DNA of 64,000 nucleotides, taken from positions 124,001 through 188,000 of the forward strand of contig JAEWAB010000005.1 of the NCBI GenBank assembly GCA_023391875.1, written 5' to 3'. Position numbers and translations under genes: made by a program. Under the pieces are notes generated by a model, which was not told the DNA's origin, did no database searches, and saw only the letters and a program-made list of their open reading frames with translations. The stretch comes from Bacillota bacterium (lineage in GTDB: Bacteria; Bacillota; Clostridia; Oscillospirales; Ruminococcaceae). Shown here in pieces: positions 15,272 to 24,295 of this stretch. Position 1 is the first letter of the stretch; the number at the start of each line of letters is the position of its first letter.

Positions 15272-16087
15272 TTATCGGCATAAATTCTCGATATGCTCTA
15301 TCACGTCGGCGACCGCGCCCTGTCTGTAATCGCATACCACAAGGTCCGCGCGGGCTTTCAGGTCGTCCGGCGCGTTTGCGGCAAACACCCCGATGCCCGC
15401 GGCCTCTACCATCTCGGCATCGTTATAGTAGTCCCCCACCGCGACGGTGTTCTCTATCTTTATATTCATAAGCTCCGCGAGGTGGATAAGCCCCGTGCCC
15501 TTGTTCACCCCTTTGGGCAGCATCTCGAAATACTGGGGGCAGGACTTTACAAACACAAACGAGTCAGGGAACCCTTTCTCATACGTATAGGCCTCTAGGC
15601 GCTCGATGATCTCCCTGTCGTCGGCAAAGATGGCCTTAGACCAGTTGTGCGGGGCGTTGCGCTCGGTTGCGTATAAAAACGCCACCTGTTCAATGACGGA
15701 ATGCTCTTTGATATAATCGTTATCCTGCAGCACATAAACCTCTTCGCCTACAAACGACTCGCACCCCACATGCGGAAACTCATCCAGCAGATGGTAGGCG
15801 AACTGCTCGGCCTCAAGCTGCAGAAACGCTTCAAACAGGATCTTTTTATCCTTATAATCGTATACCATGGCTCCGTTAGAAAGGATGACGGGGATATCGA
15901 GCTTTAACTCCTCGACATACATCTGTGCCGACGCGATGGAACGCCCGGTGGCAATGGTGAAATGCCCGCCCTTTGCCTTAAAGCGGCGGATGGCTTCACT
16001 ATTGCGTGCAAGCACCTGATGGCCTTCATCCAACAACGTGCCGTCCATATCGGAGACCACCAAAAAGTCCTCTATCCGTTTGGTCAT
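15272..16087 (-). CDS. HAD superfamily Cof-type phosphatase
   Basis: A 271-residue HAD hydrolase of the Cof/YbjI (IIB) class. Motif I is VVSDMDGTLLDEG at about 10-22, motif II is in TIATGRS near 42, and motif IV is VAVGDYYNDAEMV near 217, followed by FAANAPDDLK. The large cap between motifs II and III is the IIB type. These enzymes dephosphorylate sugar phosphates, flavin or pyridoxal phosphate in the cytoplasm; the substrate is not predictable. It starts just 3 bp after the end of the rluD-like gene, so they are probably cotranscribed. Confidence 0.88.
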   Translation of the reverse strand: MTKRIEDFLVVSDMDGTLLDEGHQVLARNSEAIRRFKAKGGHFTIATGRSIASAQMYVEELKLDIPVILSNGAMVYDYKDKKILFEAFLQLEAEQFAYHLLDEFPHVGCESFVGEEVYVLQDNDYIKEHSVIEQVAFLYATERNAPHNWSKAIFADDREIIERLEAYTYEKGFPDSFVFVKSCPQYFEMLPKGVNKGTGLIHLAELMNIKIENTVAVGDYYNDAEMVEAAGIGVFAANAPDDLKARADLVVCDYRQGAVADVIEHIENLCR

Positions 16088-16090
16088 GGG

Positions 16091-17011
16091 CTACCCCCTG
16101 TTTATCTTGTTTAAAAACGAAACGAAATATTCCGGCAGCTCGGTTTCAAAGGTCATCCACTGCTTTGTCTGCGGGTGCACAAAGCCGAGCAGCCTTGCGT
16201 GCAGGCACTGCCCCTGCAGCTCTTTAATCACCTTGGCGGGGCCGTACAGCTCATCCCCCGCCACCGGGTGGCCGAGGTATGCCATATGCACGCGTATCTG
16301 GTGGGTTCGGCCCGTCTCAAGCCTTACCCGAATATGCGTAAACCCATTATAGCGCGCCACCACCCGATAGTGGGTAATAGCGGATTTGGCGTTTTTATCG
16401 GTAACCGCCATCTTTTTGCGGTGTACGGGGTGCCTGCCGATGGGGGCGTTGACGGTGCCCTCATCCTCCTTTAGGTTGCCGTATACTACCGCTTCGTATT
16501 CACGCAAAAAGGAATGCTCCTTAATCTGTTGCGCCAGAAAGTTGTGCGCATAGTCGTTCTTCGCCACCATGAGCAGGCCGCTGGTGTCTTTATCGATGCG
16601 GTGCACGATACCCGGCCTTATCACCCCGTTGATACCCGAAAGGCTGTTGCCGCAATGGTATAAAAGCGCGTTCACAAGCGTGCCGTTGTAGTTGCCCGCT
16701 GCGGGGTGCACCACCATGCCCTTGGGCTTGTTGACAACGATCACGTCGTTATCCTCATACACAATATCCAAGGGGGTACTTTCGGGCAGCACGTCGAGCG
16801 GCGCAGGTTCGGGAAAGGTGACACTGACCGCGTCACCCGCTTTGAGCTTAAAATTTTTGCTTTGCATCATGCCGTTTACGGTAACCATCCGCCCGTCGAT
16901 GAGCTTTTGCGCCTGTGAGCGCGACATATCCGGCGACATGGCTCGAATAAAGGCATCGAGCCGCGCGCCTGCATCCTCGGGTGTTACCGTATAACGTTCA
17001 CTTTTGTTCAC
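16091..17011 (-). CDS. rluD: RluD-family ribosomal large-subunit pseudouridine synthase
   Basis: A 306-residue RluA/RluD-type enzyme. The N-terminal S4 RNA-binding domain (GARLDAFIRAMSPDMSRSQA, about 14-75) is followed by the catalytic domain with the active-site motif HRIDKDTSGLL (catalytic Asp) near 137 and the conserved GRTHQIRVHM near 228. It isomerises uridines in 23S rRNA or possibly tRNA. It overlaps lspA by 16 bp, the usual lspA-rluD (ylyB) arrangement in Firmicutes. Assignment to RluD rather than RluA/C is from context and the S4 domain. Confidence 0.9.
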   Translation of the reverse strand: MNKSERYTVTPEDAGARLDAFIRAMSPDMSRSQAQKLIDGRMVTVNGMMQSKNFKLKAGDAVSVTFPEPAPLDVLPESTPLDIVYEDNDVIVVNKPKGMVVHPAAGNYNGTLVNALLYHCGNSLSGINGVIRPGIVHRIDKDTSGLLMVAKNDYAHNFLAQQIKEHSFLREYEAVVYGNLKEDEGTVNAPIGRHPVHRKKMAVTDKNAKSAITHYRVVARYNGFTHIRVRLETGRTHQIRVHMAYLGHPVAGDELYGPAKVIKELQGQCLHARLLGFVHPQTKQWMTFETELPEYFVSFLNKINRG

Positions 17012-17513
17012 TCAAACCACCGTCGTCTGCCTTTTGGGACGCAAGTGCCTTACGCTTTTGCTCCCTCGGCTCCAGAACTAAAAGATATAACAGGACAAGG
17101 CCGACACCGATGCATACGCAGGCATCCGCCAGATTGAACACATAAAAGTTAATAAGCCTGAAATCTAAATAATCCACCACGAAGCCGCGTACAGTGCGGT
17201 CGATCAGGTTGCCCACACCGCCCGCAATAATGAGGGCTATTGCCCACATGAGCACACGATTTTTTACGCGCCCGCTCAGCAAAAACACCACGGCGCCCAG
17301 CAGCACCAGTGAGGCGACGCCCACCAATAACCACTTTTGCCCCTGCAGCATGCCGAAGGCGGCGCCGCGGTTCTCTACATAGGTAAGGTGAAATACGCCT
17401 CCGATAAGCGGGATGGTGCCAACCTCTACAAGGTTGGTCATGGCCCAATATTTAATGAGTTGGTCGGCACCGATCAGCAGTACCGCAACCCCGAGCGCAA
17501 TATAAGCTATCAT
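16998..17513 (-). CDS. lspA: Lipoprotein signal peptidase II
   Basis: A 171-residue membrane protein with four hydrophobic helices. The two catalytic Asp motifs are present: GGVGNLIDRTVRGFVVDYL and VFNLADACVCIGV. ENRGAAFGMLQG is the third family motif. It cleaves signal peptides of diacylglyceryl-modified prolipoproteins; a lipoprotein substrate is encoded in this window at 36117. The start ATG 17513 follows AGGAGG, while the open frame runs from 17564. The gene lies in the conserved ileS-lspA-rluD order. Confidence 0.94.
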   Translation of the reverse strand: MIAYIALGVAVLLIGADQLIKYWAMTNLVEVGTIPLIGGVFHLTYVENRGAAFGMLQGQKWLLVGVASLVLLGAVVFLLSGRVKNRVLMWAIALIIAGGVGNLIDRTVRGFVVDYLDFRLINFYVFNLADACVCIGVGLVLLYLLVLEPREQKRKALASQKADDGGLSEQK

Positions 17514-17553
17514 TGCTCCTCCTAAGTTATACGAAAATGTCTGAACATAAACA

Positions 17554-17591
17554 ATCTTACGCAAGGGGGTATGGCCGCCCGTGCGTAAGAT
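17554..17591 (-). terminator. Hairpin between ileS and lspA
   Basis: ATCTTACGCA (17554-17563) pairs perfectly with TGCGTAAGAT (17582-17591) around 18 bases. On the minus strand it is followed by TGTTTATG, so it may act as a partial terminator, lowering lspA relative to ileS, or as an RNA processing site. Confidence 0.5.
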
Positions 17592-17604
17592 CGTAAAAAA
17601 CAGG

Positions 17605-20397
17605 TTAAATCTCGTCTATGATGCGGCGGCAGCGTGCACAAAGCTCCGGATGCTGTGCATCATCGCCCACCGTTGTGCTATGCGACAGGCAGCGAACGCA
17701 GGCGGTGCCGTCGGCCTTGGAAGCGGAAACCGTAACACCCTCGAACTCGCCCTTCATATCCCCGCCCTTGCCGTTTACCACCTCTACCTGTGAAACGATG
17801 AAGATTTCCGGCAGGATCGGCTCCACCGACTTTACAAAGTCGTAGGCTTCCTGCTCGGCATAGAGGGTGAGCTTGGCGTCGAGCGACTTGCCGATAATCT
17901 TTTCGGCGCGCAGGTTTTCAAGCTCCTTCTTTACATCGTCGTGCAGTAGACTTAACTTTTCCCACTTCTGCACGAACGCGGGGTCGTAGTCGGTTTTAAA
18001 GGGCTTGGGCATATCGTTAAACAGTACCGAGTTCTTATCATACGCCTTGCTCTCGGGCATAAAGCTCCATATTTCGTCGGCGGTAAAGGCTAAGATAGGT
18101 GCCAGAAGCCTTGTAAGCGCTGAGAGGATGCGGTGCATGGTGGTTTGTGCGCTGCGCCGTGCCTTGCTGCCTGCCGCCTCTACATACAGGCGGTCTTTGA
18201 TAACATCAAGGTAGAAGTTGGACATATCCACCACACAGAAGTTGTGCAGCGCGTGGTATACGATGTGAAACTCCAGGTGGTCGTAGGCTTCGGTCACCTT
18301 GGTGATGAGGTCATCCAGCCGCATGAGCGCCCATCTGTCCAGCTCCGGTAGGTCGTCGTAGGCCACCGCGTCGGTGTCGGGGTTGTAATCGTAGATATTG
18401 CCGAGGATGTAACGCGCGGTGTTGCGAATCTTGCGGTAAACCTCGGAAAGCTGCTTTAAGATATCTTTGGAGATGCGGATATCGGCGTGGTAATCGGAGG
18501 ATGCCACCCACAGCCTTAACACATCCGCGCCGTATTCTTTGATGATGTCCTCGGGCGCGATGCCGTTGCCGAGCGACTTCGACATCTTGCGGCCCTCGCC
18601 GTCCACCACCCAGCCGTGGGTGCATACCGCCTTGTAGGGGGCAATGCCCTTCCACGCGACGGAGGTGAGCAGCGACGACTGGAACCACCCGCGGTACTGG
18701 TCAGCGCCCTCAAGGTAGAGGTCGGCGGGCCAGCGGAGGTAATCGCGTACGCTTAAAACAGCGGCATGGGATACGCCGGAATCAAACCAAACGTCCATGA
18801 TGTCGTTTTCTTTGGTAAAGTGCCTGCCGCCGCAGTGCGGGCAGGTAAAGCCTTCGGGCAGAATCTCCATCGCGTCGTGGGTATACCACGCGTCGGAGCC
18901 TTCCTTGGTAAAAATAGCTGAAACAGCCTTGATGCTCTCGTCGTTGACCACGTATTTGCCGCAGTCGGAGCAATAGAAGATGGGGATGGGTACGCCCCAG
19001 GTGCGCTGGCGCGAGATGCACCAGTCGCTGCGGTCGCGCACCATGCTCTCAATACGGTCTTCGCCCCAGGCGGGAATCCACTCCACGCTCTTTACCGCCT
19101 TGACGGCGTCTTCTTTAAACCCGTCTACCGAGCAGAACCACTGTTCGGTGGCGCGGAACAGGATGGGGCTCTTGCAGCGCCAGCAGTGCGGGTACTGGTG
19201 GATGATCTTCTCTATGGCAAAAAGGTTGCCTGTTTGTTCAAGCTTTGCGGCAATCTTCTTGTTGGCTTCGTCGGTGACAAGGCCGGCAAACTCGCCCGCT
19301 TCTTTGGTGAGCACGCCGAGTGAATCCACAGGCACCACAATGGGCAGCTCGGGATAGTTACGGCAAACCTCAAAGTCCTCCACACCGTGACCGGGCGCGG
19401 TGTGAACGCAGCCCGTACCGCTTTCAAGCGTGACGTGCGAGCCAATGATGATGGGCGAATTGCGGTCGATAAACGGATGCCGCGTTATGATATGCTCAAG
19501 CTCTTTGCCCAGCACGGTTTCTTGCGAAACCTCGTAATCGTCGATCTTAGCGGCCTTCATGGCGCCCGGAACCAGGTCCTTCGCCATGACATAGCATTCG
19601 CCCTTCGCCTTTACAACGCAGTATTCGTATTCGGGCCCGAGGCAGATAGCCACGTTGCCCGGCAATGTCCATGTTGTGGTTGTCCAGATTACAAAGTAGG
19701 TGTTGGCAAGGTCGGCGCCTAAAGCGGCAAGCTTGCCGTTATCCTGCTTTACGGCGAACTTAACGTAGATGGAGTAACAAGGGTCTTCGGCGTATTCAAT
19801 CTCGGCCTCGGCCAACGCGGTTTTGCACTCGGGGCACCAGTAAACGGGCTTTAAGCCCTTGTAGATATAGCCCTTCTTGGCCATCTCGCCAAAGACCTCG
19901 ATCTGCTTGGCCTCAAACTCGGGCGCCAAGGTAAGGTAAGGGCGCTCAAAATCCCCCAGAACGCCGAGACGCTTAAACTGCCCCTTCTGGTTTTCCATAT
20001 AGGTGAGCGCAAACTCGCGGCAATGGCGGCGAAGGTCAACCGGCGAGCCGATATTCTGCGCGCCGATCTTCTTCATGGCCTTCAGCTCTATCGGGAGGCC
20101 GTGGGTATCCCAGCCCGGCACATAGGGGGCCTGATAGCCTGACATATTCTTGTACTTAACAATAATATCCTTGAGCACCTTATTGAGTGCGGTGCCGAGG
20201 TGGATATCGCCGTTTGCGTAGGGCGGGCCGTCGTGAAGGACATACAGCGGCTTGCCCTCGTTTCTTTCGACCATTTTATAATACAGCCGCTGCTGCTCCA
20301 TCGCCTTTAACATCTCAGGCTCACGCTGCGGCAGTGCCGCACGCATGGCAAAGTCGGTTTTAGGCAGATTAAGCGTGCCGTTGTAATCCTGTGACAT
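17605..20397 (-). CDS. ileS: Isoleucyl-tRNA synthetase
   Basis: A 930-residue class I synthetase. The HIGH motif appears in PPYANGDIHLGTALNK near residue 60, the KMSKS loop as GRKMSKSLGNG near 598, the editing domain in between (WTTTTWTLPGN) and a C-terminal zinc finger with CVRC...CARC. It charges tRNA-Ile. There is no T-box leader: the 132 bp upstream hold hairpins but no AGGGTGG-like motif. The gene follows divIVA on the same strand, the conserved Firmicutes order. The ATG follows AAGGAGAG. Confidence 0.96.
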   Translation of the reverse strand: MSQDYNGTLNLPKTDFAMRAALPQREPEMLKAMEQQRLYYKMVERNEGKPLYVLHDGPPYANGDIHLGTALNKVLKDIIVKYKNMSGYQAPYVPGWDTHGLPIELKAMKKIGAQNIGSPVDLRRHCREFALTYMENQKGQFKRLGVLGDFERPYLTLAPEFEAKQIEVFGEMAKKGYIYKGLKPVYWCPECKTALAEAEIEYAEDPCYSIYVKFAVKQDNGKLAALGADLANTYFVIWTTTTWTLPGNVAICLGPEYEYCVVKAKGECYVMAKDLVPGAMKAAKIDDYEVSQETVLGKELEHIITRHPFIDRNSPIIIGSHVTLESGTGCVHTAPGHGVEDFEVCRNYPELPIVVPVDSLGVLTKEAGEFAGLVTDEANKKIAAKLEQTGNLFAIEKIIHQYPHCWRCKSPILFRATEQWFCSVDGFKEDAVKAVKSVEWIPAWGEDRIESMVRDRSDWCISRQRTWGVPIPIFYCSDCGKYVVNDESIKAVSAIFTKEGSDAWYTHDAMEILPEGFTCPHCGGRHFTKENDIMDVWFDSGVSHAAVLSVRDYLRWPADLYLEGADQYRGWFQSSLLTSVAWKGIAPYKAVCTHGWVVDGEGRKMSKSLGNGIAPEDIIKEYGADVLRLWVASSDYHADIRISKDILKQLSEVYRKIRNTARYILGNIYDYNPDTDAVAYDDLPELDRWALMRLDDLITKVTEAYDHLEFHIVYHALHNFCVVDMSNFYLDVIKDRLYVEAAGSKARRSAQTTMHRILSALTRLLAPILAFTADEIWSFMPESKAYDKNSVLFNDMPKPFKTDYDPAFVQKWEKLSLLHDDVKKELENLRAEKIIGKSLDAKLTLYAEQEAYDFVKSVEPILPEIFIVSQVEVVNGKGGDMKGEFEGVTVSASKADGTACVRCLSHSTTVGDDAQHPELCARCRRIIDEI

Positions 20398-20422
20398 TTA
20401 CTGATACTCTCCTTATACTAAT

Positions 20423-20523
20423 CATGCGGCTAAAAGTCGCATGACACCGCCCGAATGGGCGGTGAAGATGTTATGCAATATTTATTCTGCAACAACGCAA
20501 GGTGTTGTTGCAGAATAAATATT
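20423..20523 (-). other. Three hairpins between divIVA and ileS
   Basis: From the divIVA side: a perfect 20-bp stem with a 7-base loop (20477-20523), then CACCGCCC/GGGCGGTG with a GAAT loop (20445-20464), then CATGCG/CGCATG (20423-20443). None is followed by a clear U-tract, so they look more like leader or processing structures than one intrinsic terminator. A T-box is not recognisable. Confidence 0.55.
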
Positions 20524-20529
20524 AAAAGT

Positions 20530-21507
20530 CTATCTTTTTTTGCGATAGTTTTTCCCGCCGCCGAAGTTACCGTCGCGCTTTAAATCGTAAGCCGCGCCGA
20601 ACTTAAGCTCGCCGAACTTGGAGGTTGACGGGTCGGAGGCAAGCGGAACATCGTCGGTTTCTTCTTTTTCAAAACGGATGCTCGGGGCCGCTGTGGACGG
20701 CTTTGCAGCCTTCTGCGGGAAAGGAGGGTAAGCTCCCTGATAGGCATCCGAACCGATGTCGTCATCGGCGAGATTGGGTACAAAGCCCTTGGCAGGTGTA
20801 AGCGGCTGCTTGGTAGGCGCAGCCTGAACGGGCGCTACCGCCGGTACCTCCGGCTTTTTAACCTCCGGAGCCGACAGCTTGGGCTCCTCTTTTACGGGTG
20901 CGGCAGGTGCTGCGGGCGCCGCCGGTGCGCTGAAGGAGAAGGTTGGGGCTTTGGGCTGTTCAACCGGGTTTACCTCTTCAACCTCCTGCACATCGTCATA
21001 TACAAACCTTGTGGGCTTTTCCTCTTTGGGTGCAGGTACCTCCTGCTCAGAGCGCGGACGGTTGGCATCCGGCAGTGCACGGATTAAATCCATCTGAGCC
21101 TTATACATACCAAGCAGGCTGTTTTTAAACGAGCCAATCTCGCGCTGTACGCGGGCAAGCTCGTTGCGCTCGATAAGCACCTGATTATGCGCGCTCTCGA
21201 TAAGCTTTTGAGCCTTGCCATTTGCCTCATTGATAATCTGCTCGGCCTTTTCCTTTGCTTCCCTAAGCAGGCTGTCGCTCATCTTCTGGGCGCCCAAAAG
21301 AGCGGCGCCTAAGCTTTTCTCTTCGTTTCTGTACTCTTCCAGCCTCTCCGCCAAAACGACCATCTTGTTCTCAAGCTCGTTATTGTCGTGAAGTATCTTG
21401 GCATACTCCTCCGCAACCGTGGTAAGATAGGTGTCTACTTCATCTACCTTGTAACCAAACGCGGATTTATCAAATTTCTTTGTGTTGATGTCCCCCGGTG
21501 AAAGCAT
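20530..21507 (-). CDS. divIVA: DivIVA domain cell-division protein
   Basis: A 325-residue protein. The N-terminal DivIVA lipid-binding part (MLSPGDINTKKFDKSAFGYK, then VDEVDTYLTTVAEEYAKIL) leads into a coiled coil to about residue 140. The remainder is a long Pro/Ala/Glu-rich linker (PAAPAAPAAPVKEEPKL) with a basic tail ending NYRKKR. DivIVA localises to curved membranes at the septum and poles and recruits partners. The disordered tail is longer than in Bacillus DivIVA (about 164 residues). GGGAGG precedes the ATG, 17 bp after ylmH. Confidence 0.9.
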   Translation of the reverse strand: MLSPGDINTKKFDKSAFGYKVDEVDTYLTTVAEEYAKILHDNNELENKMVVLAERLEEYRNEEKSLGAALLGAQKMSDSLLREAKEKAEQIINEANGKAQKLIESAHNQVLIERNELARVQREIGSFKNSLLGMYKAQMDLIRALPDANRPRSEQEVPAPKEEKPTRFVYDDVQEVEEVNPVEQPKAPTFSFSAPAAPAAPAAPVKEEPKLSAPEVKKPEVPAVAPVQAAPTKQPLTPAKGFVPNLADDDIGSDAYQGAYPPFPQKAAKPSTAAPSIRFEKEETDDVPLASDPSTSKFGELKFGAAYDLKRDGNFGGGKNYRKKR

Positions 21508-21524
21508 AGTATAACCTCCCTGTG

Positions 21525-22286
21525 CTATGTAAATTTTCTTGCAGTTACATGTGTCCTGCCCTTTTTTGTTGTGCCGGACACGCCGTCAAAGATGAACCTG
21601 CCGTATCCTCGGATAGAAATCTTGTCCCCGGCTGAAAGCTTATAAGAAATATTGTCTGTTGCCTGAAAGTTTATGCTGATAAGCCCGCTTATAATTAACT
21701 TTACCGCCTTTTCGCGACTAAGCTTTGTAAGCAGGGCTGCTATGCAGTCAAGCCTTTCAGAAGCCACAACACCCTCAATGGTTTCAAAGCTGTTTTGCTG
21801 TGGCAGCTCCGCGCAGATGCCCTGCTCGGCTTTAATGCCTACGGAGCCCACCTTTTTCAGTTCATCTATAGCAAGTGTTGCAGCTTTCTCGGAAAGGAAC
21901 GCCACCGTATGCCCCTCGCCTACCAGAATGTCACCGATGCTGTCACGCGTGATCATCAGCGCCATCAGCGCGCCTAAAAAGTCGCGGTGCGCAAGACGAT
22001 CGGCCGCACGGTAGGTAAAGGTTACGGGGCAAAGAGGAAACAAAGCCGGCTCCGGCTCTTCATAGGGGGAAAAGATGCCGAGGTATACGCGCGACGCGTC
22101 TTCGTGCCCGCCATAAAGGCTATAATGGGCATAACTAAGCCGCCGCAATATGTCTAAAGCCAAAGCCGCCTGCCGCTCGTCTAAAAAACCGATAAACTTG
22201 TTTACATAGCGCTCCTGCGCACGGGTAACGCCATCGGTTATTTGAGCGGCTAATATCTTATCCTCGTAGGAATCAATCATTGCCAT
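21525..22286 (-). CDS. ylmH: YlmH-family S4 domain RNA-binding protein
   Basis: A 253-residue protein with the YlmH layout: an N-terminal alpha/beta domain (RYVNKFIGFLDERQAALALDI, about 27-47), a middle with GDILVGEGHTVAFLSE and a C-terminal S4 domain (RLDCIAALLTKLSREKAVKL at about 175-195, then SAGDKISIRGYGRFIF). YlmH binds RNA and has been linked to ribosome-associated quality control in Bacillus. It starts 5 bp after sepF and precedes divIVA, the standard cluster order. The unrelated ylmG normally found between them is absent. Confidence 0.9.
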   Translation of the reverse strand: MAMIDSYEDKILAAQITDGVTRAQERYVNKFIGFLDERQAALALDILRRLSYAHYSLYGGHEDASRVYLGIFSPYEEPEPALFPLCPVTFTYRAADRLAHRDFLGALMALMITRDSIGDILVGEGHTVAFLSEKAATLAIDELKKVGSVGIKAEQGICAELPQQNSFETIEGVVASERLDCIAALLTKLSREKAVKLIISGLISINFQATDNISYKLSAGDKISIRGYGRFIFDGVSGTTKKGRTHVTARKFT

Positions 22287-22291
22287 AGATA

Positions 22292-22747
22292 TTAGTAGAA
22301 CACCCCGCTGCTTTCAAGTTCATCCAGCAGATCTCCCATGATGTCGACATTGTAAGGGGTAATGATGAAGGTGCTGTTGGCTACCCGTTTAATCTGGCCG
22401 TTGTTGGCATAGGCGACACCGCTTAAAAAGTCAATGAGCCTGCGCGAAACATCCTTATTGGTAGACTCAAGGTTCAGCACCACGGTTCTTTTCGCGTTCA
22501 AATGGTCGGCCACCGAGCTTGCGTCGTCAAACCGCTCTGGCTTTACAAGCACTACCTGTAGCTGTGTGGTAGCATGTATGTTTACAACCTTATTCTTTTT
22601 TATGGATGCGGACGCAGAAGATGCATCATCATAGATAGATGTTGACGAATGTTCATTGCTTCTGCTGATGGGAATCTCCTCTTCCGCGTAATCGTACTCT
22701 TCTGTGGGAACGCCCATGATGTTTTTAAACTTGTCCATAAAGCTCAT
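22292..22747 (-). CDS. sepF: Cell division protein SepF
   Basis: A 151-residue protein. The N-terminal amphipathic membrane anchor is MSFMDKFKNIMGVPTEE, followed by an acidic linker and the SepF core with VVLVKPERFDDASSVADHLN at about 68-87, KRTVVLNLESTNKDVSRRLI near 90-109 and the final strand STFIITPYNVD. SepF anchors and bundles FtsZ at the division site. GGAGGG lies 8 bases before the ATG at 22747. It is the first gene of the sepF-ylmH-divIVA-ileS operon; ylmE, often just upstream, is not present here. Confidence 0.94.
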   Translation of the reverse strand: MSFMDKFKNIMGVPTEEYDYAEEEIPISRSNEHSSTSIYDDASSASASIKKNKVVNIHATTQLQVVLVKPERFDDASSVADHLNAKRTVVLNLESTNKDVSRRLIDFLSGVAYANNGQIKRVANSTFIITPYNVDIMGDLLDELESSGVFY

Positions 22748-22845
22748 TGCAAAGCCCTCCGTTTATTTAACGTCTAAGACGGTAACTAGTCGTATTACTC
22801 CATAAAAATAAAAAGCTAACGGATAGTTTGAACGCTTATATTGTT

Positions 22846-22874
22846 ATTATCTAATTTTTTTACGGTTATGTCAA
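22846..22874 (-). promoter_or_regulatory. Sigma-A promoter of the sepF operon
   Basis: TTGACA (22869-22874) and GATAAT (22846-22851) on the minus strand are separated by 17 bases, about 100 bases before sepF. Confidence 0.7.
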
Positions 22875-22926
22875 CAAATATGTTGTGAACAGAAGTAAAG
22901 AAAATAAAAAACCTTATCTGCACAAA

Positions 22927-22962
22927 TTGGCTATAAACGGCACACAGCCCGTTTACAGCCAA
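22927..22962 (-). terminator. Terminator hairpin after the HlyD-like gene
   Basis: TTGGCTATAAACGG pairs with CCGTTTACAGCCAA (14 bp with one mismatch) around 8 bases, 12 bases after the stop of the HlyD-like gene. Confidence 0.6.
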
Positions 22963-22974
22963 ATGGCAAGCCTT

Positions 22975-24195
22975 TTATTGGGTGGGGACGGTATCCATCT
23001 CTTTGCCGTTTACAATCATTTCGTTGTATTGTGCGAGATACTCATTATCGTTCTCATGCTCTCTGGAAAGCACAAAGCCGTCGCCGTAAAAGATGATATC
23101 CAGCTTTTTAAAGACGATGGACTCGCCGTTTTTTACATAGACACCGGGCTGGCTGCCCTGAAAGCGCATGATGCTGTTGCGAACCTTCAGCCCGCGGTAA
23201 GAGATAAACGAGATCTCCGCCCGCTCGCTGCGGAGCGTGCAAAGCTCTTTATCCATGCGGTTAAGCTTGAGGATGACAACGCCGTCCTGCGAGTCCTCCT
23301 GCGTAATGGTAGTATCCACCACAGCAGCATACCCCACGTCCGACTCATAGGGGAAGGTGACGGTAACCGCGGTGCCGCGGGTAAACCGCCCCATCTTTTC
23401 CATGGGCACCAGCGCCGCAAAGTACCATTCAAAGTCGGTGATGATCTTGCCCACCACCTCGGGCGAGGGCTGGTAGGGCGCCTGCTCTTCCAACTGCTGC
23501 TTGAAGGTGTCCACCGTCATCGAGGCAACGACATCATGCGTAAGCTTCCCCTCATACCCGTCGGTGACGCTGACAAAAAAGCCGGGGGCGGGTGACTGTA
23601 CCTCTGCGATACTCGCCTGCGTGCTGTTTTGTAAGCCTTCGGCCTCCTGATTCAGCTGCGCGACGCGCGTATCAAAATTCTGCACGCGGTCGGTGGCTAC
23701 CTGACGCATATTCAGCAGCATGAGGTATTCATTTTTGTATGTATCAAGGGCACCTAAGCTGCGGCTTTCAACCACTTCCGAGAGGCGGGTGAGCTTGTCT
23801 ATAATCTGGCTGCTCAGCACCTCGGCGTTGGCGTAATCCGCGCGGCCGGGGTCTGCCGACTGGCTGAGCATCTGAGCCTCCTGCTCAAGCTTTTTGATGG
23901 CGGCTTCGTTTGCGGCATCCTGCTCGGTGGAGTAAACCTTCGCGACAGGCATACCGGCGGAGACCTTTTCACCGTCGTCGAGCAGGTAGCTCGTTACGCC
24001 GTTTGACGGGGTGGTAATAACCGTCTCATCCCGCACCGCAATCCCCTGACCCAGAACATAGTCCGACTGGGTAAACAGATAGGCGGTTTCGACCTGTTCA
24101 GGCATATACAGATAGCGGATGACTTGATAGCCGAGAAAAGCCAGTGTTACAATGACAATAACGACGGTGCCAATGCGGTAAAGAATGCGGTTCAT
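22975..24195 (-). CDS. HlyD/RND-type membrane adaptor-like protein
   Basis: A 406-residue protein with one N-terminal membrane helix (IGTVVIVIVTLAFLGYQVI). A lipoyl-like barrel segment follows (GIAVRDETVITTPSNGVTSY with DDGEKVSAGMPVAKV), then a coiled-coil hairpin (NEAAIKKLEQEAQMLSQ to about residue 215) and a C-terminal beta domain (FYGDGFVLSREHENDNEYL near the end). It is the periplasmic-adaptor family used by exporters, but no ATPase or permease neighbours it. This gene beside sepF is a recurrent Clostridia arrangement, so an envelope or division-linked role is plausible. Confidence 0.75.
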   Translation of the reverse strand: MNRILYRIGTVVIVIVTLAFLGYQVIRYLYMPEQVETAYLFTQSDYVLGQGIAVRDETVITTPSNGVTSYLLDDGEKVSAGMPVAKVYSTEQDAANEAAIKKLEQEAQMLSQSADPGRADYANAEVLSSQIIDKLTRLSEVVESRSLGALDTYKNEYLMLLNMRQVATDRVQNFDTRVAQLNQEAEGLQNSTQASIAEVQSPAPGFFVSVTDGYEGKLTHDVVASMTVDTFKQQLEEQAPYQPSPEVVGKIITDFEWYFAALVPMEKMGRFTRGTAVTVTFPYESDVGYAAVVDTTITQEDSQDGVVILKLNRMDKELCTLRSERAEISFISYRGLKVRNSIMRFQGSQPGVYVKNGESIVFKKLDIIFYGDGFVLSREHENDNEYLAQYNEMIVNGKEMDTVPTQ

Positions 24196-24295
24196 ACTGC
24201 CCTCCTACAACGTCTTTACTGATAATTATGAAGGTTAGAAGCGTAAAAACGCATAAGGCCGAAACGGTTTTGCTGTGCTTACATAAAGCGAGGCC

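Noticed and set aside
20398..20529. T-box leader before ileS
   Set aside because: Hairpins exist, but no AGGGTGG-like T-box sequence or specifier loop could be found.
22885..23595. 236-codon open frame opposite the HlyD-like gene
   Set aside because: Antisense to a gene with clear domain features; a GC-bias shadow with His/Arg-rich composition.
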